From NCBI GenBank assembly GCA_947683625.1, contig CANTUR010000423.1:1-64000 (forward strand): 64,000 nucleotides of DNA, given 5' to 3'. This document shows positions 49,376-61,708 of this stretch, piece after piece. The position numbers and the translations under genes are program-made. Origin of the DNA: Mallotus nudiflorus. Lineage: Eukaryota; Streptophyta; Magnoliopsida; Malpighiales; Euphorbiaceae. The notes under the pieces are model-generated. The model was given only the letters and a program-made list of their open reading frames with translations, was not told where the DNA came from and searched no databases. The number at the start of each line of letters is the position of its first letter. Within the stretch, counting starts at the first letter, position 1.

Positions 49376-49590
49376 AATATATTGGCCCATGATATACGTC
49401 ATTGTGTATGTAACAACATACATACTATATAATTTTTTTTTTGTCATTTTATATATATATATATATTTCTGTTTTAAATTTTTGTTATTTGCTGTTTACA
49501 TCAAGGTGAGGTGGCAAGTTTGTTGGGATACCTCACATTATATAATTTTTTTTGTCATTTTGTATATTCTTTTTATCAATACTATATATA
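49376..49590 (+). repeat. Left LTR of the old Copia element, first part
   Basis: Aligns by eye to 62648-62895 (TATTGGCCCATGATAT; TTTGTTATTTGCT; GTGAGGTGGCAAGTTTGTTG; GATACCTCAC). It breaks off near ATCAATAC at 49588 and resumes at about 52030 (TTGATAAGATGAGGTATTA). Confidence 0.75.
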
Positions 49591-49879
49591 TAAAACTACG
49601 AACAGAGTAAAAAAAATTTTGAACAAAAATATACATATATATATATTTTTATATATTTACAAAAATAGTTTAAATTTGATTTTCAAAAATTTTTAGAATT
49701 GATAAGAATGGTTTTAATTTGTATTTTAAAATTTCAAATTTTTTTTAATGTAAAAATGGTATAGATTTAAATAAAAATATAATAATTATATTTTATTTAT
49801 TATTAAATTTAAATAAATACATAAATTATTAAATTATTATAAACTTCATATTTCTTTTAATTATATTATAGATAAAAAT

Positions 49880-51700
49880 AAGGGAAAAGGTGCAAATACC
49901 CCTTTAATATTTTGACGTAATCACAGATAAACTATTAATATATTTAGGGGTTCAATTACACTCTTAACATTATAAAATTTGACCATATAAGTACCTCTTT
50001 CCGTTAGACACTAACAATCATCTATATGGTTTGTGAGGTCCAAAAATATTAATGGTTCATATGTGATTAAGTCAAAACATCAAGACGGTATTTGCATCTT
50101 TTCCTTATTTTATTATAACTTGATATATTTTTGTAAACTATCACTATTTTTTGTTAATTTAAAATTATTTTATGTAAAAATAATTTCAATTTATATAATT
50201 AGAAATACTATAAAATTAATTTCATAAAATTTTTTAGTTTTGATTTTAATTATTTACTTATTAAATTTAATAAAGTAAAACTTATAAAATTATGTTATCT
50301 AATTTAATTTATATTTGATAAAATATAAGTAGACCTTATAATACAAAAATTAGATGTAGGATGCTAAAATTTTGATTAATTATATAAAGTTATATTGGTC
50401 TAAATAATTTCAAACTTTTTTTTTTAAACTTTTTGTGATTTTAATCCACTTTTAAAATCTTGATAAAAATGATAAAATTTAACAAATTAGCGGTAATTTT
50501 AGCCCAAAATTAATTTGGTTAGAATTGAGTATGAAAGGTATTGATGTGACATTTTTGGTGGTACTATTGATGAGGCTTACTGTCACATTAACTAAATATC
50601 TATAATAAATATAAATGTATGAAAAGGGGGAGGGGGCATTATTATATAATGCTTGAACAATTTAGTTATTTACTAACAAAAAAATTAAATTAATTAAAAT
50701 ATAATTTTAATTTGATTGAAAGTTTATTTCCTATTTTAACTAGGTAACTTCTATTTTAATCCTAATAAAAATTAAATTAATTAAAATATAATTTTAAATT
50801 AATTGAAAGCATGTTTCCTATTTTAATTAGGTTAACTTCTATCTTATCTCTAATAAAAATTTTAATTTAATTGAAAGTATATTTTCTATTATAATTAGGT
50901 TTCTATTATAATTTGGTTAACTTCTATTTTATCTCTAATAAAAATTAAATTAATTAAAATATAATTTTATTTTTAATATTATTGAAAGTATATTTCCTAT
51001 TATAATTAGGTTAACTTCTATTTTATCTCTAAAAATTAAAATAATTAAAATGTAATTCTATTTTAATTGAAAATATATTTCCTATTCCAATTAAGTTAAA
51101 TTATATTTTAGCTCTAATAAAAATGAAATTAATTAACATATAATTCTAATTCAATTTAAATATGTTTCCAAAAAAATTAAATTGATTAAAATTTTAGAAA
51201 TAATTTTATTAAAAATTTTATCTATTTTAATTAGGTCTACTTATATTTTATCAAATACAAATCAAATTAAATAACATAATTTTATAAGTTTTACTATATT
51301 AAATTTAATAAGTAAATAATTAAAATCAAAACTAACAAATTTTATGAAATTAATTTTATAGTATTTCTAATTATATAAATTGAAATTATTTTAACTATTT
51401 TTACATAAAATAATTTTAAATTAACAAAAAATAGTAATAGTTTACAAAAATATATCAAGTTATAATAAAATAGGGACAATGTGCAAATACCCCATTGATA
51501 TTTTAACCTAATCGTAGATAAACTATTAATATTTATAGGCCCCATAAGCCATGTTGATGGTTGTTAGTATCTAACGGAGATGAGTGTTTATATGGTATAA
51601 TTTTATAACGTTAAGGGTGTAATCGAACTCCCCAAAAACCATTAATGGTTTATTTGCGATTAGTTCAAAAAATCAAGGGAGTATATGTACCTTTTCCTTA
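49880..51700. mobile_element. Element with about 460-bp inverted repeats (foldback/MULE-like)
   Basis: Arms 49880-50340 and 51230-51700 are inverted copies; both even encode the same shadow peptide (LFYYNLIYFCKL) in opposite directions. The outer 235 bases of each arm (49880-50110 and 51465-51700) are themselves palindromic (AAGGTGCAAATACC ... GGTATTTGCATCTT). The inner part is a tandem repeat. No transposase. No target duplication recognised. Confidence 0.75.
50680..51200. repeat. Tandem repeat of about 85-100 bp units
   Basis: About five to six copies of a unit with AATTAAATTAATTAAAATAT, TTGAAAGTATATTTCCTAT and TAATTAGGTTAACTTCTATT followed by TTATCTCTAATAAA. Lies between the arms of the inverted-repeat element. 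Confidence 0.8.
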
Positions 51701-52439
51701 AAAACAATATTACTCTGTCATATTAATTATTAGATTCTATAATTATATTCTATTTTTTATTTTTCATGCACAATGTTTAAAACTATCACTATTGTAAATA
51801 TATGAACATTTTAAAAAAATTATTTTTATGTTAGTATTTTTTTTTTATAATAACTCTTAAAATGTAATATACATTTTTTTTATGAATTATTATCAATAAT
51901 ATACATTATTTATTATTAAAAATTTATTCTATTAATATTATAACAAACTTTATTTTTAATAAAAAAATTAACATAAATTATATATTTAATAACTATTTTA
52001 ACTACGTGTATTGCATGTGAGAAAAAAACCAGTGTATATAAATTGATAAGATGAGGTATTATAAATAAGTCCCCAAGTAATAAACATCGTATTAGACCAC
52101 TAAACCTGAAAGAAATTCAAGAAACTTGATTTAACTAGAGTTAGCAGCATTAGTTCGAATTAAGAAGAAGAAATGGTAAAGATTCATGAAGGAATGATTA
52201 AAATAAAGGAATAGGGAATAGGGATGTGCATTTTCTGACTGAACTGAGTAGATTGTCCGAGCCGAATTAAAACTGTGCCACCGGTTCGGTCTGTCAAAAT
52301 TCAAAGAAGGTAGTTCGGTTCAAGAGTGGCAAAATTTCAGATTTCAGAAGTTCAGATCGGGGTGGATATCCAATTATCTGACCTGGCCGAATTTTTGAAA
52401 TCTTCAGCACTAAACGGTGTTGTTTTAAATATTAGGGTT

Positions 52440-52560
52440 AATATATATAAACCCCTTACTACACTAAACCTAAAATCTAAATCACTTCTCCCTTCGCCGT
52501 CTCTCTCATTGTCGCCGCCCCTCTAGAGATTTCTCATATTCCTCTCATTTTTTCTTCTCT
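52440..52560 (+). promoter_or_regulatory. Likely hAT transposase promoter and leader
   Basis: TATA box candidate ATATATATAAACCCC at about 52441-52455, followed by a CT-rich leader (TCTCTCTCATTGTCGCCG) typical of a plant 5' UTR. The coding start is at 53728, after a TTGGTAG that could be a splice acceptor. Confidence 0.4.
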
Positions 52561-53727
52561 GTTCTTTATAGTAAATCCTAAACCTAATTTCTCCAGTTTG
52601 TTTTCAAACCTAATTTTTTCTATTTCATCTCTTCTCTCCCTCCTTGTTTTGAGTCTCAGCCTCTCAGAGGCTCCCATGTCAGATGGCTTTAAAGCTTTAG
52701 TCTCATCTTCTATATTTTTCACAGATTTGTTTAGATCTCTATAGTTTATTATCTTAAGTGACAGAGATCTTGTTCGAGTGTTGATTTTATTTTGATTTTG
52801 TTAAAGGCAGTGTGAAAATTTTCTTTTTTTTTACACTTTTAGCATTAATTTGTTTATGAATCTCATTTCTAATATGAGATTTTAAGGTGGAAGCCGATAA
52901 GCCACTCCTTTGACACTTGACAAAGATAAAATTAACATGCAAAGTGTATGAACCCTTTGCTTGTGATTTGGTAAGTGGTAAAAACTATCTTTTTTATAGA
53001 TCAGTCTACTTTTTTATAGATCGACCATCGGTGTTCATATTGAACCGATTAGTGTATAAATTTTATTTTATAATTTAAAATGTATCGCTATTTATATTTT
53101 TTCTATTTCATATTTTTGTCACAGTAAACTCTATTATTTCTTTGATTTTCATTTGTATAAATAATACATGTTCTATAGATTTTATAGATTTTTCATTTTA
53201 GTTGATTTTTCATTTGATTTGATTACTTCCTTTGTATTTTATTTTTATAGATTTTTTTGTATAAATAATATCTTGTTCGCTATATTTTTTATATTGATCT
53301 TTGATGTTTTATATTTGTTTAACAGATATAATTTTTTTTAATTCCATAGATGATAGATATGTTTAAAAAAATTGATTTACAAAATAAAAAATATATATTT
53401 TTGGATTATTGCTCTGTTTGGTTTTATATGCTTATATTATGTTCTGTTTTATTGTTCATTTATTGATCATGCATGACCTTTTCGAAGTGTAGATCTCAAA
53501 TCGAGATCTAAGGTGGAAGTTATTGCCTATTAATATAAACTTATAAAGGTGGAAGCTATTGGTTATTTTTTTGTCACTCAAGTTTGGCTCAAATAACAAT
53601 CTCTATAAAGGTATTGTTATTGATTTTATTGGGTTGTGTAAAATATTTTATTTTATTTGTAATTAATCTCTTGTCTAGTGGATGGGAACTCTACTAATGA
53701 TCTATGGTATTTTTTTTATGTTGGTAG

Positions 53728-55820
53728 ATGGACATTGCTGTTGAATCTGGTAGTGGTAACCCTGTCCCTTCTACCATTGCCACTACTGACCCACCTCAGC
53801 AGTTAACAGTGGAAGTAGATAAGTAGTCTAAAGCTCCTATGAAAAAAAAGGAGATTGAGTCATGTTCTAAGGCATGGGAGCACTTTGAGAAAATTAAGGA
53901 TGAGAAGGGAAAATATGTGGAAGCTAAGTGTCTCTATTACTCTAAAAAAATTTTTGCTGATTCTAAAAAGCATGACACTTATTCTATGAGAAATCACATG
54001 TTATCTTGTAAAAAAAACCCTCACCCAAAAGAAAATAGGCAATAACTTTTAACTTTTCAACCTTCTTCTAATCTGTCTGATAATATTGGTGTGCTTGGTA
54101 CTTGGAAATTTAATCAGGATGATATTAGGAATGCACTCATTGAATTGATAATTATTGATGAGTTACCATTTAAGTTTATGGAAGGTGATGGTTCTAAAAG
54201 GTTTATGGCAGTTACATGTCCTAGATTTAAAATTCCATTTAAATATACAATTAGTAGGGATTGCTATTCTCATTTTTTTGATGAGAGGTCTAAACTAAAA
54301 TGGTTTTTCAAAGAACATTGTCAAAGAGTGAGCCTTATAGCTAACTTTTAGACTAGCATTCAAAGAATAAACTATATGTGCACAACTACACACTTAATTG
54401 ATGATGTTTGGAAGCTTTATAAGAAAATTATATCTTTTGTCCCGGTCACATCACAAAAGGGGGAGTACATTGCTAAGGCAATTAAGTCATGTTTGTTAGA
54501 GTGAGGGCTGAAAAATATTTTTTCAATTACATTTGATAATGCTTCTGCAAATGACACTACTGTGAGTTTTTTGAAAAAAAAAAATTTTAGTTGGGGGACA
54601 AGTTCAGTGAGATGAAAATATGTGCACATGAGATGTATTGCATATATTTTGAACCTTATAGTTAGTGAAGGGCTTAAGGAGTCCAACATTTTTATTAAGA
54701 GGGTCAGGGAGGTAGTTAGATGGATTAGAAATTCACCATCTAGGTTAAACAAATTCAAAGAATTTTCAAAGTTAATTGGCATTGACTATAAGACTGGGTT
54801 GTGTTTAGATGTGCCAACAAGATGGAACTTGACTTATTTAATGTTGCACGCTGCTTGTTTATATGAAAAAGTCTTTAACAAATTTAATGAATGTGAATTA
54901 GCTTTCAAAGTTGATATTGGTGATGAAGTTCTTGACTGTCTTGATTTGATTAATGTTCAACAACTTGTTGCATTTCTAATAGTTTTTTATGAAATGACCG
55001 TTCGGATTTCTGGTTCCTTGTATGTCATGTCTAACACTTTCTTCTTTAAAATATGTGATATATTCTGTGTTTTGAATGAATGGATGAACTCTGATAATCC
55101 TTATAAAAGAATAATAGTTTTATTAATGAAAAGTAAATTTAATAAGTATTGGGGTGATCCGAAAAAAATGAATATATTGATCTTTATTGCTAATGTGCTG
55201 GACCTTAGAGACAAGTTAGAATTTATGGAGTTTTCATTGGGAAAAATATATGGTCAATCAATTGGTGTAAGCTTGTTTTCTACTATGAAATTTACTGTGT
55301 ATGAATTGTTTGATGAATATGTTGCACTCTATACATCTGCTGCTCCTAATGATTTTGCTACTCAAACTTGCATATTATCTGCTTCTAGTGAGACTGTAAT
55401 TGTTGCTTCTTCTACATCAAAGGTGTCATTATTAAAAGCTTAATTTAAGAAGTAAAAATTGGAGTTCAGAATATGTGGAAGCAAACAGTCTAAATTGGAT
55501 ACTTATTTGAGCAAGTCAATTTTAGAGGAAGAGGGACCTTTTGATTTGCTTCTGTGGTAGAAGCTTAATGCAGATAGGTTCCTAATTCTTTCCAGATTAG
55601 CTCATGATGTTTTAGCTATACCTATCTCTACAGTTGCATCAGAATCTGCATTTAGTGCTGGTGGTAGGGTCCTTGATGTGTTTAAGAGTTCTTTGACTCC
55701 TAAAATTGTAGAATCTTTGGTTTGCACATAATATTGGTTGAGGAAGACTAATAAGCCAATCAACATTGAGGAAACAATAGAAGATTTAGAGAATTTAGAA
55801 AAGGGTATGAATAGTCAATT
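53728..55820 (+). pseudogene. hAT transposase (BED finger), broken
   Basis: Starts MDIAVESGSGNPVPSTIA; a stop follows at about 53824. The BED finger (53860-54000) reads SKAWEHFEKI, CLYY, then HMLSCKK: the second Cys is Tyr. The catalytic domain spans about 54090-55440 (LGTWKFNQDD, IRSF-like FDNASAND, VHMRCIAYILNLIV, DVPTRWNLTYLM). The C-terminal dimerisation region lies at 55590-55735 (AIPISTVASESAFSAGG, RVLD, LTPKIVESLVC). At least five stops and a frameshift at about 54580 are present. In a live copy it would cut and paste the element. Confidence 0.88.
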
Positions 55821-57200
55821 ACTGCATTTGCTATCTTTGTTCATTTGCTTTTTACTTCTGGCTATTTAGTGCTTACTAATAAATCAACTTCTTCAATTTT
55901 ATGCACAGATTTACCCTAAGCAAGCATTGGACCTACTATTGCATCATCAAGTTCCAAATAATGCTAACTACACTTGGCAGTGGCAATTGTTGCATACTTA
56001 CTTTATAAAAGTGAATTCAAAATTGCAATAACTAATATCCTTCATTTTGTTGACTTGTCTTCAGTAATTATGCTGAAAATTTCATTTTAATTTTGCATAT
56101 GACCCTCTCAGAACTTGTTATATATTGATTATTGGATTCTTTTATGACCACTACTTGGTGAGCCTAAGTTTGGTTGTGTTGCAAGTTGGCTTACAATAAC
56201 TCGCAATGAAGATGGCATATTTTTTTTACATTTGTTAGCTATTATTGAGTTATTGTGCCTGTCTGTGATACACAACTTATTGGTGTGCTTATGGTGTTAT
56301 TGCATACTTAATGCTTATGGTTGTGATGATGGTTCCACCATTCTTTCTGATTATGTTAGAATGCTTGCCTCTATTTCTTTGGTGATAATCTTTTTATATT
56401 GCCAGAAATAAGGCCACATTCTTTTCTTTGAATACAAAACTTAGCATCTGAGCCCCTTTACATTTCATATATGTATATAACTATGCATTTTCTGACTGAA
56501 CTAGTTTGTCATTATTGTTATTCATTGAAGTTGTGATGATGCTTCCACCAATGTTGCTGAGTTCTTAAGAATGTTTTAGCTTGTATTTCTTTGGTGACAA
56601 ATTATTTGTTATTGGAAATATTCACTAGCTTTCATTTTTATGTGACTTGAAAATATTATAATTTGAGCCTCTCTTAATCTATTCTTATTTTAATTTTCTT
56701 AATTTTCTTTTTTTAGCATTTATGTTATATTAGTTGTACTGATTATATTTACTAATTATTTAAATCCATGTGCAAGACTTGTTCATATTTTTATAGATCT
56801 AAACTGATTCTATTATTTTTTATTAAACCATTCAAACATTAGAGCCTCAACATAACTCAATTTGGATTTTTTGTACTTAAATTGAGTTATTTTGTAAATT
56901 TATATAGCAAAATCATTGATATGTAATCAATTAATTTTATTAACTAACATTGAGGCATTATTTATATATATATATGTGCATATAATAGGTATAATTGCAT
57001 ATTAATACTGTAAAAGAATGAATGTTAAGTGCTTATAATTTTAATTTTATTCAAATAATTTAGCCCATCCTAATTGGGCCAAATCCGACCCAGTTTGTTT
57101 TACAATTTGCCTTAACCGATCAATTTCAGTCTTTCGACCTAATTAATTTTTCATCTTCCTATTTTCACCTTCCCAAATCCAATTGAATTTCAGGCATACC
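55821..57200. other. hAT 3' region with an internal duplication
   Basis: No gene. Two related blocks of about 150 bases (TTGTGATGATGGTTCCACCA at about 56321 and TTGTGATGATGCTTCCACCA at about 56531, both followed by TTTCTTTGGTGA) form a tandem duplication of about 210-bp period. The word GCATTTTCTGACTGAACT at 56484 also occurs at the hAT left end (52229). Confidence 0.7.
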
Positions 57201-57261
57201 CATCTGACTTGATTTGACCCGCTCGATGCATACCCTTACTAGAGAAGACTCTATAATATGG

Positions 57262-58060
57262 TTAATAATGGTGATCCCCTCTTCCTGCATAACTTAGATC
57301 ATCCAGGCATGACTCTAGTGACTGTACCTTTGATTAGAAAGATTTTTTTTTTATCTTGGAGTACATCCATCAAAATTGCATTGGGCACAAAAATGAAGCT
57401 TGGATAGTTGGATATTTAGATTCATAGATGGGAGCTACAAAAAGCCAAAAAGGATTCCCACGAATGTATGAACAATGGAATAGGGTTAATTGCAAGGTAA
57501 CTTCTTAGATTTTGAATTTGATTTCAAAATATTTAGTTGAAGGATTCTTATATACATTAACAGCAAGAGAGATTTAGTATGAATTGGAAGAAAGATATGG
57601 TGAGAGCAACATACCTCTATTGTACCAAATCTAAAAAGAGATTGGCTTAATAACATAAGGAAACATGATTATTATGCAATACTATGTAAAGTTAAAAAAA
57701 TTTATGATGAATTGACTGTGTTAATGCCAACACCAGATGTTTATATGTTTCTGCAAAGGGAACAAATAATAACGAGGGTCAAAAAGCAAAAGGAAGTATG
57801 AATATCATATGTGGAACTAGGAGATAATTCAATTATGCTAGTAAGAGTAAACATGAATAAGAATTGAGTAAGAAAGAAAAGAAGCAACAATTATGTACTC
57901 ATTATAATGTCATGGACATCTAAGAGAAAATTATTTTAAGCTGGTTGGTAATCTTGATTGGTATAAATAGGTAAGAGATCAAAGGATGAGGGAATTTAAT
58001 ACAGGAAATGATGTTGGAGGGAGATTTGTAGCTCATACACTATGGACACTCCACTTGATA
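57262..58060 (+). pseudogene. Copia gag of the old element, broken
   Basis: The frame from about 57262 reads NNGDPLFLHNLDHPG, MTLVTVPL, FFLSWSTSIKIALGTKMKLG and EQWNRVNCKVTS, then LEERYGESN and YVKLKKFMM. This matches the common plant Copia gag domain (gag-polypeptide of LTR Copia type). A relic of the zinc-knuckle region (THYN-V, WLVILIGI) lies near 57895-57965. Stops interrupt it at several points. Confidence 0.85.
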
Positions 58061-58239
58061 TAGACACAAGAAAAGGACTCAATCATAACATATGCTTAGC
58101 AAATCTAGATCAATAAGAATTGATGAAATTGATGAGAGGCAAGACACCTATGGCAATTAACATGGTAAACTTTGCATACTTGGAGGATTTTCCAGGTTTG
58201 GTTCTTAAACTAAATCTCACTTATGGTTTAAGTACTTAA

Positions 58240-59502
58240 AATTACTAAGATATAGAACTTCGATAATAGACACAAGGGCTTCTAATCACATGTGCACATG
58301 CCTTTCTCTTATCCACCATCCTATTTCCATCATTAAGAAAACACTAGTTTATTTGCTTGATGGAACCATAAAGTTAATGACTCATTTAAGAAATATTCCT
58401 TTAAATACTATAATTACCCTTACAGAGGTCTTTCTTGTTCCTAATTTCAAATTTAACTTGTTATCAGTAAGCAAACTAACTAAGCATGCAAATTTAAAGT
58501 TTATTTTCTTGCCTACACATTGTTTGATACAGGACCTGAAGAGTAAAGAGACATTGGTAGTTGGAAAATCAATAGGAAATCTTTACATTATGAACTTTGA
58601 ATCTTTCCTTCCAAGTGTTGTATACCACTATCTCATAAATACTTGTTATTATTATTCTCAATTACCTTTAGTTTTTAGTTGTAATGACTTTGCATGTTTT
58701 GTATTAAATTCTAAAGATAAAACCAACTCTATATTATTATGGCATAAGAGATTGGGGCATGTTTCTTCTTAAACAGTATAGCATATAGGAATCTTGAATT
58801 CATGTGTTAAAGAAAATATATTACATTGTGATGTCTACCTTATTTCCAAACAACATAGATTACCATTCATAGCCAGTCATATTCATACATAAAAAAAAGA
58901 TTTTTGAACTTGTTTACATAGATCTTTGGGGACCTTACAAACATGCTTCATTGACAAAAGCCCATTATATGCTCATTATAATATATGACTTCAGTAGATC
59001 AATGTGAATTCTTCTTTTAAAACATAAAGGTCAAACTTATGAGACCTTAATCCAATTTACTATAATGGTGAACACATAATTTGAACTAAGATTAGGTGTT
59101 TTTTATTAGATAATGGAACTAAGTTTTTAAATACTAATTTCCAAACTTTCATATAAGAAAGGGCATTTTACATAAAAAAATAATGCATTTATAACCTACA
59201 ATAAAATGGTGTGGTCAAAAGAAAGCACAAGCAATTACTTCAAATTGTAAGAGCTCTCATATTTTAGTCATGTTTGCTAAAAATTTTCTAGGGCATTATT
59301 TTTTTAATGACTACATTTATTATTAATCATTTACCAACAAAATTTCTTGTTTAGAAAACACCTTTTGAGCTATCCTATAATAAGAAACCAAATTATAAAA
59401 TATTTAAGGTTTTTGGTTGCTTATATTATGTTACAATTAAGCATAAAACCAATCAAGGACAAATTCAGTCCTAGAGCTACGAAATGCATATTCTTGGGAT
59501 TT
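58240..59502 (+). pseudogene. Copia protease and integrase of the old element, interrupted
   Basis: Protease at about 58262 (DT-RASNHMC type, active-site DTG as DTR) followed by a 160-codon frame with VPNFKFNLLSVSKLTKH and the GAG-pre-integrase LLWHKRLGHVSS. Integrase traces follow: a CFLLDNGTKFLNTNFQ block (about 59095) with the second catalytic Asp, NGVVKRKHKQLLQ (about 59200) and TPFELSYNKKPNYKIFKVFG (about 59350). At 59502 the frame is cut by the gag-pro Copia insertion and resumes at 61709. Confidence 0.8.
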
Positions 59503-59755
59503 TGTTAAGATTTGCTTTAGAAGCTGCTGGGATTGCAGTTAAATATGTTAAAGATATAGCTGAATATTTCTAGATTTGAAGAATATAATTTTTAGGAGCC
59601 ATTTTGATTTTTCTAGTTGTTATCTATTAGTAGCTAAAGTTTAGCTAGTTTGTTGCCTTTTATTTTCTGAATTTTTATTAAGAAGTTTTTGTATTTAGGC
59701 ACTTCATCAATCAATGAAATAATATGCCTCCTACATTCTCATACAAAAACCAATA
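59503..59755 (+). repeat. Left LTR of the nested element
   Basis: Direct repeat of 61450-61703. Contains GTTATCTATTAGTAGCTAAA and TTAGCTAGTTTGTTGCCTTT shared by both. Confidence 0.92.
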
Positions 59756-59858
59756 GAGTGGTATCAAAGCAATTCTTTCTTGAGGGACTGTAAGTGTTTA
59801 AGGCTTCACAAAAAATCAAAACACATCTAAACCTATTCACAAAAACCACCAAACTACA

Positions 59859-60830
59859 ATGAATTTAGAAGCATTATTTATAGCAACTGCTCCTCCAATA
59901 TTTGATGGCTTTAACTATCAGATTTTAGTTATCAAAATGGAAGCTTTTCTTAAAGCAGGTGGTCTTTGGGAAGCTATTGAGGAGGACTATGAAGTTCCTC
60001 CATTGCCCAATAACCCAACTGTTGCACAAATCAAAAGCCATAAGGAGAAGAAGCAAATAAAGTCAAAGGTAAAATCTTGTTTGTTTACTATAGTTTCACC
60101 ATCAATCTTCACCAAAATTATGACTTTGAAATCAACTAAAGCAATTTGGGATTTTCTTAAAAAGGAGTATGAAAATGATAAGAAAATCAAAGGAATGCAA
60201 GTAATGAATTCAATAAGGGAAATCAAGATGCAAAGAATGAAAAACTCAGAAATAATCAAGGAGTATTCTGACAGACTTTTGAGTATTGTCAACAAGGTAA
60301 AATTGCTTGATGCTAAATTTTCTGATTTAAGAATTGTTCAAAATTTTTTTATTACAATCCTTGAAACATTTAAGGCTGTAATATAATTCTAAAGATTTGT
60401 CAAATATCAGCTTGGCAGAATTGTTAAATGCATTACAGACTCAAGAACAAAGAAGGCTTCTGAGAGAAGAAAGATTAATAGAGGGTGCTTTTCTAGCAAA
60501 ATCTACAACCAATAACAAACAATAAAAAACAAGCTCAATCAATGACAACAACCCACATGTTCATCCACCATGTCCTCATTGCAAAACAACTAATCATCCA
60601 CAAGAAAAATGCTAGTGGAGACCAGATGTAAAATGCAATAAATGTGGGCAATTAGGACATGTGGAAAGGATATGCAAAAATCAATAGCAAGGAGGAGCCA
60701 ATATTGCTACCATTCAATAAAATGAAGATGAAGAACATTTATTTGTAGCCATATATTTTGCTGGTTTAAGTGACAAATGGCTCATTGATAGTGGCTGCAC
60801 CAACCATATAACCAATAATTAGTAACTTTC
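59859..60830 (+). pseudogene. Gag and protease start of the nested Copia element
   Basis: The 175-codon frame from 59859 (MNLEALFIATAPPIFDG) is a UBN2-type Copia gag (LWEAIEEDYEVPP, KAIWDFLKKEYENDKKI). It ends at a stop at about 60384, then a frame change leads to a second zinc-binding part: CPHCKTTNHPQEKCWW-like (with a stop) and a full CCHC knuckle CNKCGQLGHVERIC (60634-60675). The protease active site LIDSGCTNHIT lies at 60781-60813. Gag packages RNA; the protease would process Gag. Confidence 0.85.
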
Positions 60831-60837
60831 AAAGAAC

Positions 60838-61445
60838 TTGACAAGTCTAAAGTGTCAAAAGTTAGTTGGCAATGGAAATTATAATACTGTCGAAGGCAAA
60901 GGGACAATAGCCATTGAAAGTTGCAAAGGTACAAAACTTATCACCGATGTTCTTTTTGTTCCTGAAATTGATCAAAATTTGTTAAGTGTGGGACAACTTC
61001 TAGAAAAAGGCTACAAAGTTGTGTTTGAGAATAAGTTATGTCTGATCAAAGATGACAATGACGAGGATGTGTTCAAAATTAAAATTAGAGGCAAAAGCTT
61101 CTCATTAGATTTGTTGGAGGAGCAAGCTACTGCAATACATAAAAAAAAAAGCAACAAATCTTCATAACCAAAGAAGAGAACAAACAAATCCATCAAAGTC
61201 AAAACTAAAAGTTCACAAATCTGTCCTCATGCAACAACAAGAATTGATGTTGAAGAAGCTGAACAAGAAAGCAACAACACAAATATGTTGAATAATTTAG
61301 AAGTGCCAACAAATGAGAAAAAGGTAGCAACTGGTTCACCCAATAAAAAAATTAAAACTCGAGGTAAAAAGAAAGAAAAGGTGCTCAAAATCAAGTTTAA
61401 AGAACTGAAGATGAAGATGGGAATTTGCAGCATCAAAGGCAAGGA
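60838..61445 (+). pseudogene. Protease tail plus Lys-rich C-terminus of the nested element
   Basis: The frame from 60838 continues the Copia protease/pre-integrase region (DVLFVPEIDQNLLSVGQLL, KGYKVVFENKLCLIK) and stops at 61165. In the same frame a further stretch runs to 61455: it is strongly basic (KKIKTRGKKKEKVLKIKFK) and abuts the purine tract. Where an autonomous Copia would have integrase and RT, only this tail of about 95 residues exists. It resembles a nuclear-localisation type sequence; function unknown. Confidence 0.6.
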
Positions 61446-61449
61446 GGAG

Positions 61450-61703
61450 TGTTAAGATTGTGCCTTAGAAGCTGTTGGGATTGCGGTTGAATATGTCAAA
61501 GATACAACTGAATATTTCCAGATTTGAAGATAGTAATTTTTAGGAGTTGTTTTGATTTTTCTTGTTGTTATCTATTAGTAGCTAAAATTTAGCTAGTTTG
61601 TTGCCTTTTATTTTGTGAATTTTTATTATGAAGGTTTTTTATTTAAGCACTTCATCAGTGAATGAAATAATATGCCTCCTACATTCTCATAAAAAAACCA
61701 ACA
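61450..61703 (+). repeat. Right LTR of the nested element
   Basis: Direct repeat of 59503-59755; starts directly after the purine tract and ends CCAACA before the GATAT flank. Confidence 0.92.
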
Positions 61704-61708
61704 GATAT

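Larger units (their letters stand above)
52219..57238 (+). mobile_element. hAT-family DNA transposon, 5.0 kb
   Basis: Terminal inverted repeats start TAGGGATGTGCA (52219) and, on the minus strand from 57238, TAAGGGTATGCA. The flanks ATAGGGAA (52211-52218) and CTAGAGAA (57239-57246) agree at six of eight bases, as expected for an aged hAT 8-bp target duplication. The interior encodes a BED-finger/hAT transposase with stops. Confidence 0.85.
59503..61703 (+). mobile_element. Gag-protease-only Copia element (TR-GAG type), 2.2 kb, nested
   Basis: LTRs 59503-59755 and 61450-61703 (253 and 254 bases, about 90 percent alike, TGTTAAGATT to CCAATA/CCAACA). The primer site TGGTATCAAAGC is at 59759 and a purine tract AAGGAGGAG lies directly before the right LTR. 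The 5-bp target duplication is GATTT (59498-59502) and GATAT (61704-61708). It encodes gag and protease only, and no integrase, RT or RNase H. It would need proteins from an autonomous Copia. Confidence 0.9.

Noticed and set aside
50033..51545. Plus and minus frames encoding nearly the same 64-67 residue peptide
   Set aside because: They are the two arms of the inverted-repeat element; AT-rich, no motif, no sign of selection.
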